DNA of 5,161 bases from Candidatus Woesearchaeota archaeon (GCA_019323555.1 JAHWHC010000053.1:1-5161), one strand, 5' to 3'. Positions 1-5,070 are shown, counted from the first letter of the stretch. A program made the numbers and translations. Notes: generated from the letters alone by a model not told the origin.

Positions 1-1
1 A

Positions 2-1165
2 CAAGGAAAACCGACAACACTGCAAACATGGGAGTGGAAAGATTTCCAAAAATGGGCCAAAGAAAAAGATATGGCACCAGAGCAATTATTCATGAGAGAA
101 CAATTACAGACACAGATAGACCAAGCAAGAGGATGGGCTTCTACATATAGGGCCTATGCAAAAAGAACACATAAAGATCTATCAGATGCACAAGAAGCAT
201 ATGAAAAAGCAAAAAAAGAAGGAAACCAAGAAGAGATGCTGAAACAAGAGAGAGAAATAAGAGACCACAAAGCAAAATATGAACAAGAGATTGACACAAT
301 CAAATCATACGAGCAGCAGGCAGCTGAGAATGAGAAAAAAGCAGAATACCTAAAGCCAATAGGGGAATATGCAATGCAAAGAACAACAGAATCTTATGCA
401 AAACTAGGGGTTGCAGCAAGACAAGAGACAATCTATAACAAAAATGCAAAAAGACCGGTCTCTGTCGGACCAGAGCTGGGATGGCCTCATGCATATGGCT
501 CACACCCAAAAGAATTCAAGGAACTAATCCATCAAGCAAGAGATAAGATGGTGGACTTGTTAACATCTAAGACGATAAAAGATCCAAAAACAGAGCAAGA
601 GAAGCCTAATCCTTATTATGAACCTGGAATGAGCAGAAGCGAGGCAGAGAGAGCAGCAGCAACACACATCAAGGGATGCCTAGATACATCACACTTAGGA
701 ATGTGGTTCCAGCACTTCAAGACAGAACTTCCATGGCACAAAAGAGTAGAGGAATTCAACAAATGGTACATGGAAGAGATAAAAGAACTTGCAAAAGGAG
801 ATGAAGTTGGCTCAATACAGTTAGTCAACAGCATGTCAGGAGCACACGGCCACCTGCCGCCAGGACAGGGAATATTTCCAGTTGTAGAGGCTGCAAAAGA
901 ATTCAAGAAACAGGGCTTCAAAGGATTCATGGTGTCAGAAGGGCATGAAGAGGAAGCATTTAATGAAGGAAGAATCTTGGTTGAAACTTGGAGAGCATTC
1001 AATGCACCATTTGAATCACAGTACGGACCAGGGGCACCTGCACGAGGATGGGGAGATATCGAAGGAAGGTATCTAGGATACAAGCAATCACCAAGACAAA
1101 TGTTCGGAAGCTATGTGCCTCCATTCGGAGAATACAAGCCTTGGACAGAAATACCTTTGGAGTAG
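2..1165 (+). CDS. xylose isomerase-like TIM-barrel protein with coiled-coil segment (5' partial)
   Basis: This is the C-terminal 387 residues of a larger protein; the frame is open to the left edge and the residues before the ATG at 71 (TWEWKDFQKWAKEKDM) look like protein, so that ATG is probably internal. Counting from that Met, residues 10-95 are rich in Gln, Glu, Lys and Ala and should form a long helix or coiled coil. Residues 130-310 resemble the second half of an AP-endonuclease-2/xylose-isomerase barrel. Candidate metal ligands lie in the expected order: Glu135 in VGPELG, Asp205 and His208 in CLDTSHLG, His261 in GHLPPGQG, and Glu290 in MVSEGHE. Known members are divalent-metal sugar isomerases, epimerases or DNA endonuclease IV. 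The substrate here cannot be named, but the HLPPGQG loop is closer to the sugar isomerase/epimerase type. The first barrel strands must lie upstream of the window. No signal peptide can be judged. The fold call is fairly sure; the activity is inference. Confidence 0.75.
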   Translation, partial: QGKPTTLQTWEWKDFQKWAKEKDMAPEQLFMREQLQTQIDQARGWASTYRAYAKRTHKDLSDAQEAYEKAKKEGNQEEMLKQEREIRDHKAKYEQEIDTIKSYEQQAAENEKKAEYLKPIGEYAMQRTTESYAKLGVAARQETIYNKNAKRPVSVGPELGWPHAYGSHPKEFKELIHQARDKMVDLLTSKTIKDPKTEQEKPNPYYEPGMSRSEAERAAATHIKGCLDTSHLGMWFQHFKTELPWHKRVEEFNKWYMEEIKELAKGDEVGSIQLVNSMSGAHGHLPPGQGIFPVVEAAKEFKKQGFKGFMVSEGHEEEAFNEGRILVETWRAFNAPFESQYGPGAPARGWGDIEGRYLGYKQSPRQMFGSYVPPFGEYKPWTEIPLE

Positions 1166-1168
1166 ATT

Positions 1169-1984
1169 TTATTCTGAAAAAAACTTAACAATATCTTCGA
1201 TTATTCTATCGCTGTCTTTTCCTTCTTCAGGTTTTAGAAATGGCACAAAATCACCAGGAGTCTTGTTAAGACAGTGGTTTAATCCTCGGACTAATTCACT
1301 GCGATTTCTTGCGTGAGGATACATCTCCTTGATAAGATCTATTATCCGCATGTATTTTTCAGGAGAAGGCACTGCAAAAAGCTCGTCCTGATCTGCAAGA
1401 GTGAAAGCAAGAGGCTTGTCAAATTCCTGCGCTTTAACCTTGCTTAATTCTGCTAAACCCTGCAGAATTTTTTTCTGATGAAGTGCACTGCTTGCATCAA
1501 GAATCGCATCCAGCCCAGGCAAAATAACTGGAAGAATAGATATTGTCTCGCATGCTTTTGCGCCTAGACGATATGCTGAAGGAAGTGTTGCAGGACTCAA
1601 ATATGGTTCTAATAGATATGCTCTCTGAATCTTATCAGAAGTAAGTCTTGTTGCTAAATTTGCACCGTATGAGTGCGCAAGAATTTTTCCTCCTCTAGGG
1701 ACATGAGCTATGATCTGCTCTACATCACTTAATACTGCCCTGTCCTGAAATCTTTGCTTATTGCCGCCGTGGCCTCTATAATTGTATGTTATTACACGAA
1801 ACTCCTCTCCAAGCGGAAGCAGCAAATGCATGTAATCTTCATGTTTTCCAGAAAAACCCTGTAAAAATAGAATATCGCCTTTTGAAAACCTGCTTTCAAT
1901 TAAACAGCCTTCAAGCTTAACTTGTCTAGAATCGTCTGGGGCTCTCTCGCCCACGTAGAAAACGTGTTTTGTTTGGTTTACCAT
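1169..1984 (-). CDS. alpha/beta hydrolase family protein
   Basis: A complete 271-aa protein with the layout of a single-domain alpha/beta hydrolase. Visible elements are an oxyanion-side loop at residues 40-46 (FLQGFSG), the NYRGHG motif at 68-73, the nucleophile elbow AHSYGA with Ser105, a cap-like helical stretch at about 126-190, a probable catalytic Asp200 in LADQDELF (Asp198 is the alternative), and a catalytic His237 in GLNHCL. All triad members are present in order, so it is probably an active esterase, lipase or similar cytosolic hydrolase; substrate unknown. The elbow has Ala in place of the first Gly of GxSxG, which some family members tolerate. There is no signal peptide. The ATG at 1984 is the first usable start, since an in-frame TAA lies four bases upstream. 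No Shine-Dalgarno sequence precedes it, only a U-rich then A-rich tract. The best promoter is about 150 bp upstream, giving a long leader. Codon use seems more mixed than in the A-ending-codon-rich gene to its left. Confidence 0.85.
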   Translation of the reverse strand: MVNQTKHVFYVGERAPDDSRQVKLEGCLIESRFSKGDILFLQGFSGKHEDYMHLLLPLGEEFRVITYNYRGHGGNKQRFQDRAVLSDVEQIIAHVPRGGKILAHSYGANLATRLTSDKIQRAYLLEPYLSPATLPSAYRLGAKACETISILPVILPGLDAILDASSALHQKKILQGLAELSKVKAQEFDKPLAFTLADQDELFAVPSPEKYMRIIDLIKEMYPHARNRSELVRGLNHCLNKTPGDFVPFLKPEEGKDSDRIIEDIVKFFSE

Positions 1985-1989
1985 TTTTT

Positions 1990-2000
1990 AAAAAATAAAA
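1990..2000 (-). terminator. U-rich tract, possible terminator or attenuator
   Basis: The minus strand reads TTTTATTTTTT here, five bases before the hydrolase ATG. Archaeal RNA polymerase often terminates at such poly-U tracts without needing a strong hairpin, so this tract could end the short RNA that starts near 2105 or act as a conditional stop in front of the hydrolase. Alternatively it is only an AT-rich spacer or a TATA-like element, although it is too close to the ATG for a leaderless start. Confidence 0.35.
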
Positions 2001-2067
2001 GAGTTCATTTCCAGGACAAGAAATCTTTGGGGTAAGGTATTTCCATTGCTGGAAACAGGGGGATTTA

Positions 2068-2103
2068 CTATGCCCTGTAAATGACCTCTGTGGTTTGTGC
2101 CAT
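2068..2103 (-). CDS. possible 11-codon leaderless upstream ORF
   Basis: The ATG at 2103 opens an 11-codon frame (MAQTTEVIYRA) ending in TAG at 2068. It is listed only because the predicted transcription start falls at or within three bases of this ATG, which is the geometry of leaderless genes in this window. The same frame has a further in-frame ATG at 2124, but that would lie upstream of the predicted start site. The peptide has no recognisable features. If translated it could act as a leader peptide over the ATTTAC/GTAAAT hairpin, which the ORF overlaps. More probably the ATG is fortuitous within a structured RNA. Confidence 0.15.
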   Translation of the reverse strand: MAQTTEVIYRA

Positions 2104-2126
2104 GTCCCCTATATAGAAACTCATCC

Positions 2127-2141
2127 TTTATAAAGCTTTCG
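2127..2141 (-). promoter_or_regulatory. archaeal BRE/TATA promoter upstream of the hydrolase
   Basis: On the minus strand CGAAAG (2141-2136) is followed directly by TTTATAAA (2134-2127), an excellent match to the archaeal purine-rich BRE plus TATA box. The usual spacing of about 26 bases puts transcription start near 2104-2106, leaving roughly 120 bases before the hydrolase ATG. It lies just past the stop codon of the upstream minus-strand gene, so the hydrolase side has its own promoter. Confidence 0.7.
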
Positions 2142-2163
2142 GTTATTCATCACTAGAAAGTAG

Positions 2164-2664
2164 TTAAATGCTGGTGACCAGCCAGGCATTGTCATACATC
2201 ATGACCCACTCTGCCTTGTGCAGGAGCTTGAAAACATCAATCTTGGCTTGCGAATCCTCATTAATGTGCGTGAGGGCATCATGCACCCCAAAAGTGTTAA
2301 ACATGAACGCAGAGGCATTCAAGGCTTCTGCATCCTGCATCATGTTCTTTTCGTGAACAGTAAAATGATAACTTGCGGTGTGAGAGCTGTCTGTTGTTGT
2401 CTCTACCGAATCATCTGATTTATACCAGTAATTGGTGCTCTCGCTCTCTGTAGAGGTCTCATAGACCTTTACTTCAGGGGAGTATTCTGTATTAGCACTG
2501 TGTTTTGCGTAATCAAGCAGCTGCTCGACTGTATTAGGAATATCAGCTGGAATAACTTTAGCTTCCAAAGAATCAGAGCCGACAGGCCTTTGGATCACTT
2601 CTTCCAGAGCCTGCTCAATCTCAATCCTGTAATCGTCGGAAATCCCCTCTTTCTTTTTGCTCAT
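2164..2664 (-). CDS. hypothetical acidic protein, 166 aa
   Basis: I do not recognise this protein. The start is chosen at the ATG at 2664 (MSKKKEG) and not at the in-frame TTG at 2703, because a TATA box lies inside that 5' extension at the right distance for a leaderless mRNA starting at 2664. The N-terminal 55 residues look helical and charged. Residues 68-98 are very rich in Ser, Thr, Glu and Asp with few hydrophobics and are probably a flexible or exposed beta segment. Residues 105-166 contain hydrophobic and aromatic stretches (AFMFNTFGVHDAL, EWVMMYDNAWLV) suggesting a folded C-terminal helical part. There is no signal peptide, transmembrane helix or cysteine, so it is likely cytosolic. 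It is divergent from the nucleotidyltransferase gene, about 120 bp apart, so they may share regulation, but a functional link is only conjecture. Promoter position, good start and sustained length support a real gene. Confidence 0.7.
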   Translation of the reverse strand: MSKKKEGISDDYRIEIEQALEEVIQRPVGSDSLEAKVIPADIPNTVEQLLDYAKHSANTEYSPEVKVYETSTESESTNYWYKSDDSVETTTDSSHTASYHFTVHEKNMMQDAEALNASAFMFNTFGVHDALTHINEDSQAKIDVFKLLHKAEWVMMYDNAWLVTSI

Positions 2665-2686
2665 AACATAAAGAATTTTGAACTTC

Positions 2687-2699
2687 TTTTTATACTTTT
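2687..2699 (-). promoter_or_regulatory. TATA box for the 166-aa protein gene
   Basis: On the minus strand AAAAGTATAAAAA (2699-2687) resembles a BRE plus TATA box centred about 27 bases before the ATG at 2664. The spacing fits a leaderless transcript and decides the start codon of that gene. Confidence 0.6.
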
Positions 2700-2746
2700 C
2701 CAAACTAAAAGCTATATGTTGAATAGATGTAATTATTCTCTAATAG

Positions 2747-2764
2747 TTATAAAACCTTTTATAC
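2747..2764 (+). promoter_or_regulatory. TATA element(s) for the nucleotidyltransferase gene
   Basis: Two overlapping candidates are present: TTATAAAA (2747-2754) and TTTTATAC (2757-2764). The first predicts a start near 2775, just in front of the ribosome binding site, giving a leader of about 10 bases. The second would start close to the ATG and exclude the binding site, so the first is preferred. The divergent promoter for the minus-strand gene lies about 50 bp away. Confidence 0.5.
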
Positions 2765-2774
2765 ACTCTAATAA

Positions 2775-2783
2775 AAGGAGGTG
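2775..2783 (+). promoter_or_regulatory. strong Shine-Dalgarno site
   Basis: AAGGAGGTG, whose GGAGGTG core is complementary to the 3' end of 16S rRNA, with four bases between GGAGG and the ATG at 2786. It is the strongest ribosome binding site in the window, while several other genes here appear leaderless. Confidence 0.8.
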
Positions 2784-2785
2784 TT

Positions 2786-3592
2786 ATGGATTTTACTATT
2801 GAGGAAAGAAAACACCCTAACATCCGAAATTACAATACAGCAGACTACAAACTTGCAGATAAATTCGCAAACTCAATGAAGCAAGAACTGGGTGAATTCC
2901 TGAAATCAGCAATATTATTCGGAAGCTCAGCAAGAAGAGAAAAACCAATCTATGAAAGGGATATAGACATATTACTGTTTGTTGATGACCTAACACTAGT
3001 CTTAAGCCCTGAAGTGGTAGAGGCATACAGGGTGATAACAGAGAGAACAGCATCAAAAGTCTCAAAAAGACTGCACATAACAACAATGAAATTAACTAAC
3101 TTCTGGGAATATGTCAGAAATGGCGATCCTTTAGCAGTAAACATGCTTAGAGACGGAGTTCCATTATTAGATACCGGAATATTTGAACCGCTGCAGATGC
3201 TCTTATTCCAGGGAAGGATAAGGCCAACAAGAGAGAGCATGTATGTATATTTTGCAAGAGCACCAGCAACATTAGTCAATGCAGACTGGCACGTGATGCA
3301 GGCAGTATTAGATTTGTATTGGGCAGTGATTGATGCAGCACACGCAGCACTGATAAGAGTAGGCGAGATACCGCCAAGCCCAAGCCACATAGCAGATATG
3401 ATGCATGAGAAGCTCTACAAGAAAAAACTTGTCTCTAAACAAGCAGTAAAAATCATGGAGTTCTTTTACAAGCTAAGCAGAAGGATAACACACAGGGAAA
3501 TCCAGAGAATAACTGGAAAAGAATATGACCGCTACAAAGCAGATGCAGAGGCATTTGTGAAAGAGATGAAAAAAGTAGTTGAAGCAAGATAG
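2786..3592 (+). CDS. nucleotidyltransferase with C-terminal HEPN-like helical domain
   Basis: A 268-aa protein starting at an ATG with a strong ribosome binding site. The N-terminal half is a polymerase-beta-type nucleotidyltransferase fold: Gly46-Ser47 in LFGSSARR and the acidic pair Asp59 and Asp61 in YERDIDILL give the GS-x(11)-DxD pattern. I see no clear third catalytic carboxylate on the following strand (RLHITTMK, residues 95-102), so activity is uncertain. Residues 145-265 are helical and resemble HEPN-type domains that often accompany such enzymes, but the RNase motif R-x(4-6)-H is not clearly present; the nearest is RRITH at 232-236, with too short a spacing. Known relatives transfer NMP groups to small molecules, tRNA or protein toxins; the target here is unknown. 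Separate MNT and HEPN genes form toxin-antitoxin pairs, whereas this is a single fused chain, so it may be a regulatory or self-contained enzyme. Cytosolic. The fold of the first domain is secure; the HEPN assignment is moderate. Confidence 0.85.
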   Translation: MDFTIEERKHPNIRNYNTADYKLADKFANSMKQELGEFLKSAILFGSSARREKPIYERDIDILLFVDDLTLVLSPEVVEAYRVITERTASKVSKRLHITTMKLTNFWEYVRNGDPLAVNMLRDGVPLLDTGIFEPLQMLLFQGRIRPTRESMYVYFARAPATLVNADWHVMQAVLDLYWAVIDAAHAALIRVGEIPPSPSHIADMMHEKLYKKKLVSKQAVKIMEFFYKLSRRITHREIQRITGKEYDRYKADAEAFVKEMKKVVEAR

Positions 3593-3602
3593 TTTTTTAA
3601 AG
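3593..3602 (+). promoter_or_regulatory. T-rich element: probable TATA box of taw3, possible terminator of the gene before
   Basis: TTTTTTAAAG begins immediately after the TAG stop of the nucleotidyltransferase. Its TTTAAA part is centred about 26 bases before the ATG at 3624, the spacing of a leaderless archaeal promoter. The run of six T could also end the upstream transcript. Both roles are inferred from position. Confidence 0.45.
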
Positions 3603-3623
3603 AACTTAATTCTCTATAAGTAT

Positions 3624-4178
3624 ATGCCTTTTGAACTAGACAAGAAAAACATTCTAGGAAAGATAGACAAGTCACAAAAAGGAGAGATAGATAAAGATAT
3701 CCAAAAATTAGTTGACTTGATTAATTCTAAAGAAGAGTATTACACAACAAGCTCTTGCTCAGGCCGGATAGTTGTGATAGAGATTCCAGAGTCTGGGAGA
3801 AAAGATGAAGCAAAATGGCTCTTGGTTAAGCACGGGCCTGTGATTGTTGAGGAAATAAAGAATTCCTTGAAGTCGCAGGAAGATATCTGGTTGAAAGAGG
3901 AAGGAATGATACTGCACATCTGCTGCAGAGACATTGAAGCTGCTGAAAAACTGGTTAATATTGCCAAGAATTCCGGCTTCAAGAGAACAGGAATGATCAC
4001 AGTCAACAAAAGATATGTTGTTGAGATTGTGAGCACAGAGAATGTATCTACTATTTTAGCAAAAAAAGGAAAAATACTTGTCACAGACACATACATTTCT
4101 GAGTTAGTCTCTGAGTGCAACAAGAAATTAGAGCAAAACAAGAAAAAAATAGACAAGTTTATATATGCATTTTCTTGA
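3624..4178 (+). CDS. taw3: tRNA wybutosine-synthesizing protein Taw3 (TYW3 family)
   Basis: A 184-aa protein of the usual TYW3/Taw3 length. Family landmarks in order are YYTTSSCSGRI (residues 39-49), WLLVKHGPV (65-73), MILHICCRDIEAAEKLVNIAKNSGFK (about 95-120), KRTGMI (120-125), and the C-terminal stretch TDTYISELVSECNKKL (154-169) followed by KIDKF. TYW3 is a SAM-dependent methyltransferase of wybutosine synthesis at G37 of tRNA-Phe. In archaea Taw3 is thought to methylate a wyosine-type intermediate made after Trm5 and Taw1. It acts in the cytosol and protects reading frame at Phe codons. The ATG at 3624 is preferred over the in-frame TTG at 3579: the TTG overlaps the upstream gene and its extension is not family-like, whereas family homology begins at MPFELDKK and a TATA-like element is placed 26 bases upstream. 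No Taw1, Taw2 or Trm5 gene is in the window. The family call is strong; the exact substrate in this organism is inference. Confidence 0.93.
   Translation: MPFELDKKNILGKIDKSQKGEIDKDIQKLVDLINSKEEYYTTSSCSGRIVVIEIPESGRKDEAKWLLVKHGPVIVEEIKNSLKSQEDIWLKEEGMILHICCRDIEAAEKLVNIAKNSGFKRTGMITVNKRYVVEIVSTENVSTILAKKGKILVTDTYISELVSECNKKLEQNKKKIDKFIYAFS
4158..4165 (+). promoter_or_regulatory. TATA box for the secreted four-cysteine protein
   Basis: TTTATATA lies inside the last codons of taw3. With standard spacing, transcription would start near 4188, giving a leader of about 12 bases that still includes the GAGG ribosome binding site at 4192-4195 before the ATG at 4200. A self-complementary ATGCAT occurs twice just after it (4165-4170 and 4178-4183), around the taw3 stop codon. 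Confidence 0.5.
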
Positions 4179-4199
4179 TGCATTAAAAAAAGAGGCAAG

Positions 4200-4847
4200 A
4201 TGAATAGCAGAATAATAGCAGCAGTACTTTTAATCAAAGCATTCATTCTACTAATAATAGTCCTGGGCGGTACAATGACAGGAAGCGCAGTTATAGGCGA
4301 CGCAGAAGGATATGCAAATACCCCTGCAGACAAAGTACACAAATTCTTTGGAGTTGAAGGAGTGATGTTCCCATCCTATGACTGCGGAGAGATTGCATCT
4401 GGATTGTACCAGAACATAGCAGACAAGGCAGCAGATGACATGGCAGGCTTTATGACACAAGGACCCAACAGGGCCGCAACAATAAATTTCATATTAGACA
4501 GAATAAGACTGGTAGGCACAATAGACATGGTAAAAGGCAACATAGTAGATGACCCTTTCTCAGACAGCCTGATAAGCATAAACAGCGAAGCAGTTGTTAG
4601 AACACCAAAAGACACCAGGAAAACATTCTTTAACATGGATCTATACGGCGTGACAAACGATTTATTCTATGTGCAGAGAGGACGATTTGCAACACCGTCT
4701 CTGGACTGCACATTTGTAAGCCAAGAAGGTGTAGCAATATGCGACTGCCAGGTGCATTCTATAAGAGACATAGCAGTTGCAGGAATACCAAACCCACTAA
4801 GGGTAGAGCTTGAAAACCCGCCTCCTGCACTAAAAAACCTGCAGTAG
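4200..4847 (+). CDS. exported or membrane-anchored hypothetical protein with four cysteines
   Basis: A 215-aa protein I cannot assign to a family. Residues 5-31 are strongly hydrophobic after a short N-terminal segment with Arg4, broken by Lys13, and end in GGTMTGSAV. This is either a cleavable signal peptide (cut near Ala30) or an uncleaved membrane anchor. The remaining 185 residues are soluble, with mixed alpha/beta character and two patches rich in small residues. Cysteines occur at 62, 170, 181 and 183. Their number is even and the protein is predicted to face outside, so disulfides are plausible; the CDC pair at 181-183 could also bind metal. The C-terminus is proline-rich (NPPPALKNL). 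The ATG is supported by a GAGG ribosome binding site four bases upstream and a TATA box in the preceding gene. The N-terminus slightly recalls archaeal pilin-like signals, but I see no class III cleavage motif, so I do not call it a pilin. Confidence 0.8.
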   Translation: MNSRIIAAVLLIKAFILLIIVLGGTMTGSAVIGDAEGYANTPADKVHKFFGVEGVMFPSYDCGEIASGLYQNIADKAADDMAGFMTQGPNRAATINFILDRIRLVGTIDMVKGNIVDDPFSDSLISINSEAVVRTPKDTRKTFFNMDLYGVTNDLFYVQRGRFATPSLDCTFVSQEGVAICDCQVHSIRDIAVAGIPNPLRVELENPPPALKNLQ

Positions 4848-4888
4848 TATCAAACCAGTGATTACACATCTATTAAAATAACGAAAAG

Positions 4889-4897
4889 TTTTATATA
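4889..4897 (+). promoter_or_regulatory. TATA box for the 45-aa cysteine-rich protein
   Basis: TTTTATATA, preceded by purine-rich GAAAAG (BRE-like), is centred about 26 bases before the ATG at 4920. This predicts a leaderless mRNA. A GGTGAT matching the archaeal anti-Shine-Dalgarno lies at 4911-4916, three bases before the ATG, so a short-leader transcript starting slightly upstream is the alternative. Confidence 0.65.
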
Positions 4898-4919
4898 TCA
4901 TCACGACATAGGTGATTGA

Positions 4920-5057
4920 ATGGGAGTGATAGACGGAGTGAAGATGCTAAAGCTACGCAATGACAAATGCTTTGGCGAAAAATACGAGAAATGCAACCAG
5001 TGTGAACAATGCTGGATCAAACCATCCTGCTTAGTCAGATTCAGGAACAAAAAATAA
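4920..5057 (+). CDS. small cysteine-rich protein, 45 aa (possible metal-binding knuckle)
   Basis: A short frame beginning MGVIDGVKMLKLRN and ending in TAA at 5057. Five cysteines lie at residues 17, 25, 28, 31 and 37, spaced C-x7-C-x2-C-x2-C-x5-C, in a basic and aromatic setting. Two CxxC pairs share Cys28. The arrangement suggests a zinc ribbon or knuckle or a small iron-sulfur site, but it is not the C-x2-C-x2-C-x3-C of bacterial-type ferredoxins and I know no named family for it. No signal peptide, so probably cytosolic. Reality as a gene is supported by a well-placed TATA box, a GGTGAT ribosome binding site, dense cysteines that random sequence would rarely give, and a stop directly followed by the promoter of the next gene. 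An internal ATG at 4944 is a possible alternative start that would keep all five cysteines. Function unknown. Confidence 0.7.
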   Translation: MGVIDGVKMLKLRNDKCFGEKYEKCNQCEQCWIKPSCLVRFRNKK

Positions 5058-5062
5058 AAAAG

Positions 5063-5070
5063 TTTAAATA
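5063..5070 (+). promoter_or_regulatory. TATA box for the exported protein at the right edge
   Basis: TTTAAATA is centred about 27 bases before the ATG at 5094, again the leaderless spacing. It begins six bases after the stop of the cysteine-rich gene. A weak GGTG at 5082-5085 is the only ribosome-binding candidate. Confidence 0.6.

Larger units (their letters stand above)
1990..2106 (-). ncRNA. candidate structured RNA: independent small RNA or hydrolase 5' leader
   Basis: Read on the minus strand from the predicted transcription start (about 2104-2106). A possible closing stem GGGACA/TGTCCT joins 2108-2103 with 2018-2013. Inside it, ATTTAC (2082-2077) can pair with GTAAAT (2068-2063) across an 8-nt loop. 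The AGGG in that loop can alternatively pair with a downstream CCCT, as a pseudoknot or as the competing stem ACAGGG/CCCTGT. An 8-bp hairpin (one G-U pair) at 2057-2038 is capped by GCAA, a GNRA tetraloop. A weaker ATTTC/GAAAT hairpin follows, and the tract TTTTATTTTTT (2000-1990), a typical archaeal termination signal, ends just before the hydrolase ATG. Several stems plus a promoter and a U-tract suggest an RNA element, but I recognise no family. It does not look like a tRNA, a C/D RNA or a known riboswitch. The pairings were found by eye and no folding energy was computed. Confidence 0.35.

Noticed and set aside
71..73. ATG as the true start of the TIM-barrel gene
   Set aside because: The frame is open upstream to the window edge with protein-like, tryptophan-rich sequence, and the barrel needs more N-terminal sequence.
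616..1083. 155-codon minus-strand frame opposite the TIM-barrel gene
   Set aside because: Cys/Ser/Pro-rich translation typical of the antisense of a real gene; no promoter or ribosome binding site seen.
2010..2110. tRNA-like GGGACA/TGTCCT closing stem
   Set aside because: No T-arm consensus, D-arm or anticodon arm can be laid out inside it.
2147..2153. GTGATGA on the minus strand, resembling a C box of a C/D guide RNA
   Set aside because: It lies upstream of the predicted transcription start and no D box CTGA was found at a suitable distance.
2950..3390. 146-codon minus-strand frame opposite the nucleotidyltransferase
   Set aside because: Shadow of a gene with clear catalytic motifs on the other strand.
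2164..3592. Classical toxin-antitoxin module
   Set aside because: The nucleotidyltransferase and helical domain are fused in one chain, the neighbour is divergent and unlike known antitoxins, and the HEPN RNase motif is not intact.
3579..3623. TTG start extending Taw3 by 15 residues
   Set aside because: It overlaps the end of the upstream gene; family similarity begins at the ATG at 3624, which has a correctly spaced TATA element.
4165..4183. ATGCAT pair around the taw3 stop as a terminator hairpin
   Set aside because: The 6-bp AT-rich stem is weak and no U-tract follows; it is probably chance.
3740..4342. 200-codon minus-strand frame opposite taw3
   Set aside because: It is the complement of a securely identified gene and runs into the next gene; its hydrophobic Leu/Ile/Phe/Ser-rich translation arises from the opposite strand's Lys/Glu/Asn codons.
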